From Omphiscola glabra (Eukaryota > Mollusca > Gastropoda > Lymnaeidae): 64,000 bases of DNA. The DNA lies in assembly GCA_964017045.1 (NCBI GenBank), contig OZ024802.1, forward strand, positions 7,486,413 through 7,550,412, given 5' to 3'. The position numbers and the translations under genes were made by a program. This document shows, one piece after another, positions 25,101 to 40,100 of the stretch (positions are counted from its first letter, which is position 1; each line of letters starts with the position of its first letter). The notes under the pieces are model-generated. The model was not told where the DNA came from. It saw only the letters and a program-made list of their open reading frames with translations, and made no database searches.

Positions 25101-28100
25101 ATATTTTTTAAAACGACATTTCACCTTTCATGTATTGTTAAAAAGTCGTTGATCTAATTACGATTAGGTATTTCAAAAATTGCCCTATATTGAGATTATT
25201 CCGAGTTACGATAACTCAAGGGTGTCAAATTTTGTCACAACTTTGACCTTTGACGGCACGTCGCTTATAATCCGAAATAATTATCAAGTTTTGCTCGTTA
25301 GTCTGATCTGAAGCATTGCTCTGTCAAATGTAGATTACAAAGATTCGATCAATAGACATCAAGTCTGAGACTAAATATCGATCCCAAGTCCGGGGCCTTT
25401 ATAGATCTTCTCTTCAATGTTGGAGGGCAAACGCCAGTCCGGCGTCTTTTATGTTAAAATCTATCAGTGTCATTAGAGTGTGCTGAGGAACCCTTAATCG
25501 AACGTCTCGCCTACCGTTGCTCAAAGGCGTTAAATATTAATTTGTATGTGAAACATGTTTAAAAAAAAAAAGATTAACTAATTTTAAAGTGTTGGACTGC
25601 GATAAAGCTTTAAAATAGATTAAATAAACACGAACAATCTGTATCGATATAACAATATATATTAGACTTTAATAATAATTTTACAATACACATAAGTAAA
25701 CGTTTCGGCACATGCCTTCATCAGTACAACAAGACATAGAAATCAAATTTACATGTATGTATAGAAATATCCTACCTAAAAAAGAAAGAGAGAGGAAAAC
25801 CAACCAGAAACAAAGTAAAGAAGAATGGAAAGGAAGTGACTTGAAGTAAAATGTAAAAGCCCAATTAGGGAAAAGACATGGCAGTTACGTAAAATTGTGG
25901 ATTTGTTTTATCCCGTATGGAGTTAACGTACCAAATCTTGTTATTAATTTATTGTTCTCCATATAGATTATATCCGATGTGTTACTTGTATATTGTTATA
26001 TTGATACAGATTGTTCGTGTTTATTTCATCTATTTTTTAAAAAAAGAACTTGTTTGAACACAAATTTAAAAAATCAATTGAACATTTTCAATGAATATGA
26101 ACTAAATTTGCTAATTTTTATCAATAATGACTTGGCTTAAAAAAATAAATAAAAATAATATTTGTAAGAATCCATCGTCTAGAGATACGTTCAGTCGTGC
26201 CACAATTGTCACCGAACAGTTGATGATGCTTTTATTAATCCGAATGAATGGAAATTTGTTTTGATTGCATTGCACAGTGCGTTTTGGAAAGTCCTTGAGA
26301 ATGTGCTGTTCCCCAAAATTGGTCAGCAGCAAAGCGTTTGGTGAATCATTTTATGGTGAGAATAGCTGTAACTTTCTTGAATACATCATTGTGTGGTGAG
26401 AATAGCTGTAACGTTCTTGAATAAATCATTGTGTGGTGAGAATAGCTGTAACGTTCTTGAGTGAATCATTGTGTGGTCAGAAAAGCTGTTCGATTTCTGA
26501 GTGTATCGCTGTGTGGTCAGAATGCTTGTTATGTTCTCCAGTGCAACTTAGTATTTGGAACGGAGTATGAATTTGTTCGAACTGAGTTCCCGGCTTTTAT
26601 AGATAATCATAATGACTGTAGCCGACTTGTCTTTGGTTTTTCACCTAGATCTTCGCCATTGTACAAGATGGCTGATAAGATGGCGGATACGTGGGTTCCA
26701 ATATGGCGGCTGTGAATTTGGTTCAAGCCTACGACTTCCAATGTCATTTAACCGCTTGGAATCACTATAAAACACAAGATTATATGTCCAAAAGAACATG
26801 TTTCACATTTATCACGCCTTGAATTCCAAAGAAAACATAAAACAAGCTCTAAACTATTCAAAAAGCTGAAACAAATAAGCACAGATGCAATCGAGTCGCT
26901 CGCAGAGCGGCGCCCAGGAAGTAAGCTGAAACAGACGTGACTTGAGTTTATGTTTTGTCAATTAATTTTAGTAGATGGGACGTTTACGAATTGCTGTCTT
27001 CAATGTCTGGTGATCTATAACTTGTAATAAATATTGTTTTAGCAGAGAGAGAGAAGAGAGAGAGAGAGAGAGTCATTAGGAATATTTTCTGCGAACCCAT
27101 CTTGAACTTTGAACCCAGATGTCGCTATTAAACAAATAATTGTATGTCACATACCCATCGTTAGTAAATTTAAAAAGACATACAATTGTTAAAATTATTT
27201 ATCCCCACTTGTATCATTTGCTAATAATAATAGTATTCCCACTTTCGTTAGTCAATCTCTAATACCTTTTCTGCTGTCTTCCGATTAGTTTTATCCATTT
27301 TCTTCTCCTTTGAATTATTGGTACGTTTTATGAACACTGTCCGCTTTCTAGGCATGTTGGAGTTTGAATTTTCATTTGGGGACTACACCAATTTCTGATT
27401 TCAGCAATCTTGTTGTTAACCGGAAATTGTGTATTTATGCCGCGACACAATATCTCGGTGAAATAACAACATGTAAAACATAGCTCAAAACCAGTAGCTT
27501 CGGGTAGATGAGACCCGTAAACCATGTCCGGTAGCTCATCTAGGAGAGGGAAACTCTGACTGCAAACCTCCGCTGCCTTGCGGATATACCCAAATGGGAA
27601 AGGCTAAGGGAGTAAACCCCGACAGAAAATCAGGAATTGGAGTTCCTTAGGCGGTCTGTTTTTGAAATCATTTACATTCCGGCAGCTCCTGCGACGCCAA
27701 TGGTGCCAAGTCGTATCGACACTACTCGATCCCTTGGATCCACCATTGGCGTGAAGAGGGGGGATCTGCTGGTTGGGCAGCAGCTGGTTCTCCATACTAC
27801 TTCGCCCAGGCTTTATCTTCACTGGAGAGGACACTCAGGCATCGCCGAAAGGTGTGAGCACAACACGGGAAGCAACAATTTGCGTGGAGCTCAGAGGGTC
27901 ATCTCAACAAGTAGGCCACAAAAACATGCACCTAGAAATAAGAAAACAAAAGAAAAGAAGACACCAGCTCTTCGACTAGCACGCTGGAACGTAAGGACTA
28001 TGTTTCCGGGCATTACTGCCGACCTGCAGCTCATTGACGACGCAAGGAAGACAGCTATCATTGATAGAGAGCTTAGCAGACTCAACATTGATATTGCGTG

Positions 28101-31100
28101 CCTCCAGGAGACCAGGCTCCCGGAATGTGGTACCATAAAAGAACAAAACTACACTTTCTTCTGGCATGGTGGACCAATAGACGCACCAAGACAACATGGG
28201 ATTGGTTTTGCAATAAAAAACGTACACTGCTCATCCATAGAACCCCCGACAAAGGGCACAAATAGAATACTTACCATACGTCTATCAACATCTTCTGGAT
28301 TTGCAAACATCATCAGTGCTTATGCTCCAACACTTTCCTCCAGTTCAGAAGCGATAAACCAGTTCTATGAAGATCTACATCAAACAATAGCCAGCATACC
28401 CAACAACGAAGCAATTTACCTCTTGGGTGACTTCAATGCGAGAGTGGGAAGTGATTACATGGCCTGGCCTACTTGCCTTGGTCATTTCGGAAGAGGCAGG
28501 CTAAATGAAAATAGGCTGAGGTTACTGGAACTCTGCTGCTTACATGGACTGTGTAACAAATACCTACTTCAACTGTAAGGCTATTCACCAAGTGTCATGG
28601 AGGCATCCCCGCTCCCAACTCTGGCACCAATTAGATCTCATAATCACAAGACGCACACAACTGGCAAGTGTCCTCCTCACACGCAGCTACCATAGCGCAG
28701 ACTGCGACACAGATCATTCCTTAGTGGCTAGCAAGATAAGGTTTCTGCCAAAGAAACTATATCACACCAAAAACAAGGGCAAACCACGCATAAGCATCTA
28801 CTCCACCAAAACCTCAGAGAGAATGGAAGAATACAACCATAGACTTCAAGAAGCTCTTGACCAAATGCCACCAATTGACACTATTGAGTCCAAATGGTCA
28901 CATCTCCGGGACACTATCTATAGCTCAGGTATCACGGCATTTGGCAAGAGAGAACGCAAAAGTGCAGATTGGTTCGAGGCTCACTGGCAGGAAATGAAGC
29001 ATGTCGCTGATGCAAAAAGAAAGGCTCTCTTAGCTTATAAAAATAGGCCTTGCCCAGCCACTCTACAAACTCTTAAAAGTGCCAAGAAAAAAAAACAACA
29101 GGCAGCTCACCACTACGCTAACACATATTGGCTCAATCTAAGCTCCAGCATACAGTCAGCTGCTGATAGAGGAGATGCAAAGGCTATGTACGAGAATATA
29201 AAACAAGCAACAGGGCCTCTGACCTCCAAGACTGCGCCCTTAATGTCAAAAACAGGGGAACTTATTACTGATCGGGATAAACAACTCAAACGGTGGATTG
29301 AGCACTATTTGGAACTATACGCAACAATGAACCATGTCTCAACCGCTGCCCTGGACGATATCCCAGACCTGCCTGTCATGGATGAGCTTGACACCCTTCC
29401 CACCCTAGAAGAGCTACGTAGAGCCATCGATTGTCTCGCCTGTGGGAAAGCCCCTGGCAATGATGGAATTCCACCAGATGTTCTCAAATGTGGTAAAGAA
29501 GTTCTATTACGGCCCTTGCACGATCTCCTTACTATGTGCTACTAGATGCAAACATTGTTACATTGTACAAGAACAAAGGAGACAAGAGTGACTGCAACAA
29601 CTATCGTGGAATCTCCCTTCTTAGCATAGTTGGAAAGGCCTTCGCCCGAGTTGCATTAACACGCTTGCAGACCCTAGCATCGCGTGTACTCCCAGAATCG
29701 CAATGTGGCTTTCGAGGTCAACCATAGACATGATCTTCTCTCTGCGCCAGCTGCAGGAGAAATGCAGGGAGCAACATATGCCTCTATACATCGCGTTTGT
29801 CGACCTCACTAAAGCTTTTGATCTTGTCAGCAGAAGCGGACTCTTCCAGATCCTAAACAAAACAGGCTGCCCTGCACATCTGCTTAACATCATCGAACAG
29901 TTCCACCATAACATGCAGGGCACAGTATGGTATGACGGTACCACCTCAGAAGCTTTTCCAGTAAATAGTGGATTAAAGCAAGGCTGCGTGCTAGCTCCTA
30001 CTTTATTTGCAATCTTGTTCTCCATCTTACTCCAGTATGCCTTCAAGAACAACAGCGAGGGGATATACATCCACACTAGAGCTGACGGGAGATTATTCAA
30101 CATTGCGCGCCTTAGAGCTAAGACCAAAATAAGAAAGGTCATACTACGCGAGCTCTTCTTTGCAGATGACGCCGCTTTAGTATCTCACTCAGCAGACGGC
30201 CTGCAGAGCCTTGTATCCAGTTTATCTGCTGCCTGTAAAGAGTTTGGCCTGACCATCAGCTTAAAGAAAACCAACATTATGGCTCAGGACGCTGACTCTC
30301 TCCCCACTATCTCCATCGACGACTGCGATTTGGATGCAGTTGACAAATTCACATATCTAGGGTCTAACATTTCGAGCACCCTCTCAAAGGAGGATGAGAT
30401 AAGTGGTAGGATAGGGAAGGCCGCAAATGTCATGGCGAGATTGAAGACAAGAGTCTGGTCCAATGCCAAACTCACAACAAGAACCAAACTGCAGGTATAC
30501 CAGGCCTGCGTACTGAGCACACTCCTCTATGGAAGTGAGTCTTGGACCACATACATCAGACACGAAAAAAGGCTCAATGGCTTCCATCTCAGATGCCTGC
30601 GCCGCATCCTTGACATCAAATGGCAGGAAAAAGTCCCCAACACGGATGTCCTGTCTCAAACAAATATGTGCAGCGTCCCAGCCCTTTTAATCCAAAGACG
30701 CCTCCGCTGGCTTGGGCACGTCAAGCGAATGCAACCTGGTCGCATACCTAAGGACGTGCTGTACAGCGAGCTGGCAACAGGGTCAAGGTCAGTTGGACGG
30801 CCTCGTCTCAGATACATAGACATATGCAAAAGAGACATGAAGGCGGCCAACATCAACATCTCACATTGGGAGGACCTGGCGGAGGATCGATCCACATGGC
30901 GGGGCATCGTGAAGGCAGGATCACTACGTGCCGAGGAGATTTACAGAGCGGAAGCAGCTGTAAAGAGAGCACAGAGAAAGGCCAGAAAACACTGCTCCAT
31001 CGCATTCGTGTGTGGGACATGCAAAAGAGACTGCCACTCGAGGATCGGTCTCACTAGCCACACAAAGAGCTGCAACCAGCGAAGTTAAATCTATCGTCTC

Positions 31101-34100
31101 TTGTAGACGGGAAGATGCCATACAATAGTATTACCCTCAAGAAACACTTGCCTGGTGTTCAATAATTTTAAAAAATAAATTCACGGCTCTAAAAAAGTAT
31201 GAATGCATTTTTAAAAGTGGATTAATTAATACAAATGTTTGTAACATTGCTTTAAAGTTTTATATGTGTTGCAAAAATGCATACCATTCATTAATACTTT
31301 TTTTTTGCTGTTTGTGGTGTGTGACATTTTCTTATAAAAATTAAGCATGCCTAAAAACCTAATCTTTTGGCCATAAACCAAAACCATAATTAACCGTGAT
31401 AAGAAAAATTGTTATCAAATAATAATCAATTCTGAATACAATGATATTATTATTATTATAAGAAGCTTTTTATAGAGTAGTACCCCAACCTAGGGCTGGA
31501 CTCACCACGTTGTACATACAATTTAACAAACATAATCATCAACTTAAAAAATTAACATACATTAATTAAATAAAACAAAACAAATGTGTGTTCGCTCAAC
31601 CATTCCATAACTATGTACGTGTCAAACCATGGATGGCACCCAGCAGTATCGTCTATCAGTCAAAGGGGGAATCAGTCAGGATAGTAGAGTTTAAAGAGAT
31701 GTGTTTTGAGTGCAGTTTTGAAAGGCTGTGATGGTTGGTATATTGTGGATGTGTAGTGGGACAGAAATAATATTATTGCTATGTTCTTCAGTGAACAACC
31801 AGCAATATTGTGAATGTACCTAATGAGGGAGAGGAAAAAAAGTCATAAAACCAAGAATATTTCAGATTTAAAGGTTATTTTGAATAATTGTACGAGTACT
31901 TTTAGCACTAAGGTCTTCAATTAATTTTTAAACAAAATAATATTTAGTGATGTGGAGGTGATATGAACTTTTAGTTGATATTTATAATCAGATAATGCTA
32001 TGATTGATTGAATTAAAGAAAAAAAGATAAAAAATTGATGAGGGTCTTATTGTTTGTCTATGGTATCATGCTTACGGTCATTTCGTCGTTACGATTATAG
32101 ATCTATGCAAGACAAGGTTCCTTTGTAGGTTGTCCTTATAAATGACCCGACTAGTCACTCACTATTGTAATACTTAGACCTAATATAATTGTTATAAACC
32201 CATTTTATAAGAAAACTAGTTAAGCCAAATTTAACAAACTGCATGATACATCTGAAAATGTATCTTTTGGCGCCTTGTTGGAATCTGGGTAAAGATAGAA
32301 CCGACTGGGTACAGACAGAAAAGACTGTGTAAAGATAGAAGAGACTGTGTAAAGATTGGAAAGTCTGTGTTAATGATGGAACAAACTGTGTGAAGATGGA
32401 ACATAATATTGTGTAAAGATTTAACAGTTTTAAGACAAAGTTCTGGTGTCAATGTCTAAGTCAAGCTAACTTTTCAATATGACACTTCCATCTCGTGATA
32501 AAGCCCTCAGAGGTTTCTTCCACAGAAAGAAAGAGATATCGGCTATATCCCGATTTTTGCGATACCATTCCGACCCCCTGTTAAGATCTTCCTAGCGTTA
32601 ACAAATTGCACATGTTAGGATCTTCCTTCTTTTTACCTGAACAACTCCCAAAATAGGTACGTTTACTGAGGGCAGTAGACTCCCCGTTGTCTAGGGGTTA
32701 CAATCACAATATAAATCACACAACAGTGTTACTATCTCGATATTACCACAGTTCAATAGCTTCGTTGTCTAGAGGTGTAATTCCATTACTCAACAAACCA
32801 TCGATTCATGTCAAATGTCTTTTTATAAAAAAAAAACAACTCCGAAATTCTACAACTCTATTATAGGATTACTCCATCATTGCTATACACAACCATAACA
32901 CGTTCACTACGTCATTTCCCATACTCAAGCACGTCACAAAACACCAAGCATATAGAAACAGCTACATAAATTCTCTCAACAGCAAACACTTTATTCATAC
33001 GAAACATTCACGCCCCTAAATCTAGTTACCAACACCACCCCCTCCCGATAAAATTTACTTTTTGAAGTAATCCACATGACTCAATCTTAACCCTCTAACC
33101 AAACTCTAATTTAAAGACACACGCGCTCTAAACCAGACATGTAAGTTATTGACATTCGATTGTGACACTCGCATTGAGATACACTGTAGATTCAGAGAGT
33201 ATTGTCGAGAAGTAAATTTTTTATTATTTTAGTCTACTAGGAAATGAAGGGTTCAAGGGAAAAACCTGTGATGTCAGTTTTTCGAAATTTGCAAGTTATC
33301 TCCCGTATGGCTACATTCCATTCAACAGAATAATATGACACATAGGTCCAACTGAAAAAGCAGCGTGGTCAAAAAATAAATATTTATAAATGTTGACATT
33401 TTGATACTTTTATGAGGAATTTTCAAACTTTATTATCAATTTTCTCAAAACTCTCAAAACCTGACATCACTGGGTTTTCCCTTGAGCCCTTCAAATGTGT
33501 TTACAACCCTTAAATAAAAAATATGAATCGACTAATGAAATGTTTAAACTTATTTAAAAAATCTAGCAAATACTAACGTACGTAAATTTTTTTTTTGTAA
33601 AGGCGGAACGTTAAAATAAAAGGCTAAAAGAAAGCAACCCGCCATTCAAGCATCATTTTTGAAATATTTGTTTCAGCTGGTTGGCGATAGCAGACGCAGC
33701 AATCTTCTTCCTCCTCTAGAATCTTCTCGACCAAAAGGAGTCACCAGCTCATTTGATAGCTCAGTATGATGTCATATATGTTTATGTTCTATATCTTTAT
33801 AATTTTTTTAAAAAATTGCTTTTATAATTAAACGTTTGTATTGAAAACAAACACAATCACAATTTTATAATTAAATACATTCACAGTAATTTTAAGTAAT
33901 GGATCTATTCACCTATTTTCAGCAAAGTTTGGTAATCGACCGATTCACACGTTCAACGTGAAATTTACACCCAAATAATTCCATTCACCTTGATTGATTT
34001 TTAAAAAAATTTATAATGTTTGACATTTGTCTATGTATTTTTATAGAGTTCAGACAACCGGACGTATCGTAAGGTCAGCGTCGCAGTCGAGAGGAGGATT

Positions 34101-37100
34101 GTGACACATCTGAAGGTAGGTCAATCCTTGACATTCTCTTTCAATTGATCTCTTTATGCAATCATAACTTAACTCTTAAAACTTTTATCACATATAAATA
34201 GAGAGTAATAAACAGTGATCGTTCATGATACTTAAATTTCAATAAATTGATTCATATTCTTAAAAACCAAAAAAAAACAACTTTATATAACATTAAAATC
34301 AACCTTTATATAAATTAAAATCAACTTTTATGTAAATTAAAATCAACCTTTATGTAAATTAAAATCAACCTTTATGTAAATAAAAATCAACCTTTATGTA
34401 AATTAAAATCAACCTTTATGTAAATTAACATCAACCTTTATTATGTAAATTAAAATCAACATTTAAACTTAAGGGCTTCTTGCTGTATCAACATTCATTA
34501 ACAATTTTTAAAGAAAAGCTTGTTATAATATTTAAACCAGTTTTTTTTAAACGTAATTTTGGATGTTGCAATGCACAATGTGTTTTTGTGTGTCTTGTTA
34601 GCTACGCGTGTTATAATATCTTACTTGACTGTTTGCCATGTTAAGATTGAATATTGTAGTGCAAATTTTTTATTTATGTTGCCACCCTTCTGTGCATTAA
34701 TTATAATCAGCTTTTTGAGATATTATTTTCTTATCCCTTTGTTGTTTGTGTGCAAAAAATAGAGTCTTATTCCAATTGCAGGAGCACCTCAATAAAAGAA
34801 CTGGTACTAGATATTCCAACATCCATTGTCCTTCTGTGAACAATTCAGACATCGCGGCACATAGACGACATCTGGAGAGTGCATCGGTAAATCATTTATA
34901 AATGGCCTACAAATTATACTAAATTAATCAAGCATATTTATTTTTTGAAGATACGTCATTTTCACAACCGACTTTCATTTCATGAATTATTTTCTTTCTA
35001 TTCATCAGAAGAGAATTTTAATGAACTATTTGTTTACATGCTTTATCCGGCCGAAAAAATTCACATCTAAAGGTTAAGGGAAAGAATTATAATTTTATGT
35101 TATGTTATATTCTTAGTCTCTTGGGGAGAGCAGAGACATCTTTTCGAACTACACGGAGTTAGGAGATAGGATATTGCCTCGGAATAACCCTCAAAGAAGG
35201 AATGGTGTGCAAAATGCCAGTGTTGAGCCACCCATCAACAGAGACATGTAAGAATGTTTGTGAGATTATCAAAACAAAGTTAAGCAACAGGCAACGGTGT
35301 TTGTACATAGGTGGCATTCACAAAGAAGTCGTTTTTGTTGCATAGTTTATAAATTTATCTCATCTGTCTCAAGGAAACATGTTATTTTCTTTAATTACGA
35401 GAGGAAAACTCTACATTGTCAGTAGTCTACATTGTCTGTAGTCTTCATCGTCTGTAGTCTACATCGTCTGTAGTCTACATCGTCTGTAGTCTACAACATC
35501 TGTAGTCTAAATTGTCTGTAGTCTACATTGTCGGTAGTCTACATCGTCTGTTGTATTGTCTGTAGTCTACATCGTCTGTAGTCTACATTGTCTGTAGTTT
35601 ACTTTGTCTGTAGTCTACATTGTCTGTACTCTACATTGTCTGAAGTCTACATTGTCTGTAGTCTACATCGTCTGTAGTCTATACTGTAAGTAATAACCCC
35701 ATACCATTTTAATAAAGATAGGATTGTCACTTAAGATAATGCAAATAAACCACACTGAGTTACTATAAAACTAGTTCTCTGAAACCATATTATATAATAG
35801 AACAAAACTAATATGACGTCACAGGTCTCAAGAAAACGTTCCTGATATGCCAGACAGTGCCTCAAATGATGACAGTGTCATCAGTGATAGTGACACAGAT
35901 GCTGACTATGAAACTATAAACACTAGTGGCAACCCATCACCAAGATCATCGCTACACGATGACAATACCTTGTGGGCAGAACCTGGAGAGGCAGAGGATG
36001 ACGGTAAGAGTGGCTGATTTGGATTAACTCTCTCTGGGGTTATGATGTTATGATGATGCATTCATCTTTGGTTCTTAACATGTGGACCTAGTTTGTAAGC
36101 CATGCACGAAGTGTCTAGGTAGGAAGGCTGCGATTAATGTAATGAACTAGATTTAGGAGAGTGAATGCTTGTAATGAAACGTTGATGATCGTGAGAGGTC
36201 TTTGTGAGGACGAGATGGGATTTGTCGGGGCGGGGTATGCAAGGTCGGATCCTGGTGTTCAGTTTCAGGGTTAGCTGAGTGACCGTTGTCAAAAGAGATG
36301 TGACGTAGATAAATGATGGAAATGAAATTAGTGTGAGGACATGAGGTAGTGTCGTGAGGCATTTATAATGAAGAAAGTTTTTTAAACGGCCAATTATTGT
36401 AAATAGTAAAAGATTTAATTACTTCAATTGAACATAGGTTACTGTCTTACGTATGAACCAAGCATGGCTCACGTGTGTATGTAGTAAATCATGGCTCACG
36501 TGTGTATGTAGTAAATCATGGCTCACGTGTGTATGTAGTAAAGCATGACTCACGTGTGTATGTAGTACATCATGACTCACGTGTGTATGTAGTACAGCAT
36601 GACTCACGTGTGTATGTGGTAAAGTATGACTCACGTGTGTATGTAGTAAAGTATGGCTCACGTGTGTATGTAGTAAAGCATGGCTAACGTGTATGTAGTA
36701 AAGCATGGCTCACGTGTGTATGTAATAAAGAAGGACAAAGGAGCCAAGAACATATGAAATCCGTCTGCATATATCATCTCATCTTAATCTTGGTCTACCA
36801 GGAGTTATCGTTGTGCGTACAGCTGGTCTATGTCTTGATTGGCGTGTATTCAAGCCCGCATAAGTGTCTGATAACTTTATAGTATGTTTTCGGCCATCAT
36901 GACTCACTATCATAATACTGTTTGCCTTAATATTGTATGGTATACATATTCACTGCGTGTCTTTCTGCGTCCTAGTATCTTTAGTGGGCCAGTTATCGTG
37001 TCATTAACGCCCGTAATTATTCCCTTTGATCCACATTCGTCACAAATTATACCATAATTCCTGTAGCCTACCATTCAATGAAATAATGCTGAAGGGAAGG

Positions 37101-40100
37101 AAGATACAGACGTTATAATATATTTTTTAAATAGCCCATAGCATTGAATAGCATTCCTAATAGATCGGTCTATTGGAGGACAAAAATACAATACGTAACA
37201 ATCTAAAAAAAAAAAAATAAACATGGTGATATAATGTTATTTAAAATACCAAAAAGCTTCATGGTTTTAGAGTTAAGTTGTATTTCCGTATATATTTCTA
37301 ATTAAATCATATATATATAATAACCTGGTGGTCAAGAAGATTTATATCACAGGTTTGGTACAAGAGCTGTGAGTTAGCCCGTTGTTCTTATTTCTGTATG
37401 CGTGGTAAAGGAGTGGAGCTATGAAACAGAAATTAGTCAGCGAGTGCTTTCATTTCATAAATAAAAATTAGTTTTACCAATGAGACTTTAAGACAAATCT
37501 TTCCTCCAGATTCCACAGTTGATGCAGACTTCAAGCGACTGATTGTGAGTCCTGTTAAAACTCCTACTGCAAGAAGGTGATGTTCTCATCTCACAACTAA
37601 TAACATTTACTCTGAAGGGTTGTATTTAACCTACTTTAACTTGTATAATTTAGCTATCTTAATAGCAACATTTCTAAAAAAAACAGTTTAAAAAAGGTCA
37701 TTAATTTTTTTTAAAAATTGTACTTTTGCTGGGTTCTTTCCCATTTCCTTATAGAAAAACTGTACATTAAAATGCTGTATTAATGTCATATGTATTTTCT
37801 TGGTTTGACAGACCACAAACGCAGGAACATGGGGCCTACACATTTAAAGAATGTGAGAATCAGATTCTCAATGGAATAGTACATAAAACCTGCCCCCGAG
37901 ACAATACAGTGGTCAATCTCTACATAACTTCTGGAACATCTGGTAGGGTAGAGCTTAAGACACACTTTTTGTTTTCAACGTCTCTATTTTAATCATTGAA
38001 TGGATATTTTGTTAAACATCTAGATTTGGTAATAAATAAAATCTCTATCAATGGGTGGAGAAACACGATTTTAGCAGGTTTTTTGAGAATTTCTTAAATT
38101 GATGTACACATTTCATGATTGAAAGTACATATGTAAAATATTTATTAACACAATTTCGTTTGATGTGTTTACTGAAACATATATTTACATATATATATCT
38201 ATCTGTATTTACATTTCTATTTTATAAAGGAACCAACATTTTTTTAACATACAGAAAAAAAAAAAAGTTCAATCTAAAGTTAAATACAAATAAAATGTTA
38301 ATGTTGTTTGTTCAGATTTTGAAGCAGAGAGAACATTCTTACAGGAACATCTTTACCCCAAGCTTCGTGAACATTACAAGCAGCTCGGCCATGAGCTGAG
38401 AATACTTGACCTACATTGGGGTTTCAAGGACAGTATGTGGGACGACCATAAAATACCAGATGTCACCCAAAGAGCAATCGCTAAGGCCCAGCAATCAAGC
38501 CTAGGCACAAATTTTGTGGTATGTAGGTGTTACGAGGTACCTTATGCTAGGTGACCCTTGGTATAAATTCTACAACACTTCTGACACCACCTTGTTTTGA
38601 TGTGCCCAAGGAAATACTATAACTATACAATAAACAAAGGAAGTCTTCAATCTAACTTAAATGACTAAAGCTAATTTATTATTTAAGTATACTAAGTGAA
38701 ATAATATGCGATATTACAATGAATGCGCTATGAGATATGCATGAAAAGATAAAGAACTACCCTAGAAAATACACTATGAAATAATAGTATGGATGGTTAT
38801 CATATGGATATGGATACACTTACTCAAAGAACATTATATAGAGTACACGTGATTCACAAAACAGGCAATTCTGACTCTTTAAAACGAGACGCTACAATCC
38901 AATATAGTGGAGTCTTGTAAGACTGTCGCCCCCCTACTGCGTGACTCTGTCGTGATTGTTATCGGCTCTCATTGTCGCTCTGTATTGGAATCTATACACA
39001 CACACACCGTCAGGAGCTTGTGATGATTTGTAAATAACACTAAAAGGTGGCTATTCCTGAAATATATGAATAAATCACCTACACCATGTGCTCTATGCTA
39101 AGCCCTATTTAATTACTTACTGTAGACTTCCAAAATGCTATCGTCTACATAACGTAACCATCAGTCACACGAACTACCATAAAGCTCCTCCATACACACA
39201 CCTTACATACACTTACTTCTCTATGTGGATACTGTAGCGAAGCTGGTACAAGGTAGGTCTGTCTAATCACTCAAGAGAGAAGTCTCATGCGTGGACTGTA
39301 GTGGTCAGTGAAACTACAAAATTCGGTGTCACTATTTTTATACACCCTCGTTGCTCCCCAAACTTATTGCTACGGCGCCACCCCCTCAATGTCCAACCCG
39401 ACAGTAATTAAGTATTGTCAACACGCTGCTATAAACCAACGCCTCAAGGGCATGTTGATGTAAGTCACAGACTGTTGTGTACACACACTCATTCATACCT
39501 TCCCCCCAGTTTGATGATAGCCGCAAGTGACCATCATACCTAGAATTGTTACTCTCCTTACTTTCTCACGATTTGAACCTGTACTTTGTCTATGGGATAA
39601 AAGTCACCGTGTGACAGTAGGTTCTCCTTTGGGCTTATGTAGACATTTATTTTAAATTTAAAAAAAAATATATACATTCAACTTTCAAGATCTTGTCTGT
39701 TGAATGCAATTCAATTCAATCAGTGTGATTATTTTCTTTGCAATTCTTATAGTGCATTCACAAAATAATCTGAATAATCATAAAATCATGGAATCATAGA
39801 ATTAGGTCAATACATTATATTTTGGCTTGCCCTAACCAAGAATAAATAGACCAGCGCAATTAGTTGATCCAGTTCTGACTTTTTTTCAAATTCTGACGTA
39901 CACACATTTGTACATCTTTATCCCAATTAGATTCTGATTGGCCAAAAGTATGGAAATCGTCTGTTGCCAGAGGAAATCCCAAAAGCGGATTTTGAAGCCG
40001 TTTATAAAGCTGCTGTTAACTACAGAACCAACCAGACCTGGCTCTACAGTATCAAGATGGCAGAAATTGAAGCCCAAAAGGCAGAGAGGGAAAAAGAGTT

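Larger units (their letters stand above)
16158..33676 (+). other. Intron 1 of the NACHT/WD gene (17.5 kb)
   Basis: A giant intron filled with repeats: a 65-bp duplication, fold-back elements, a 12-bp satellite split by a LINE, a 40-bp tandem array, an inverted-repeat element with a hammerhead-like core, and a second LINE. No other host exon was recognised. It counts as an intron only if the exon 1 assignment is right. Confidence 0.55.

Noticed and set aside
29621..30142. 173-codon minus-strand frame
   Set aside because: Antisense of the reverse transcriptase of LINE copy 2.
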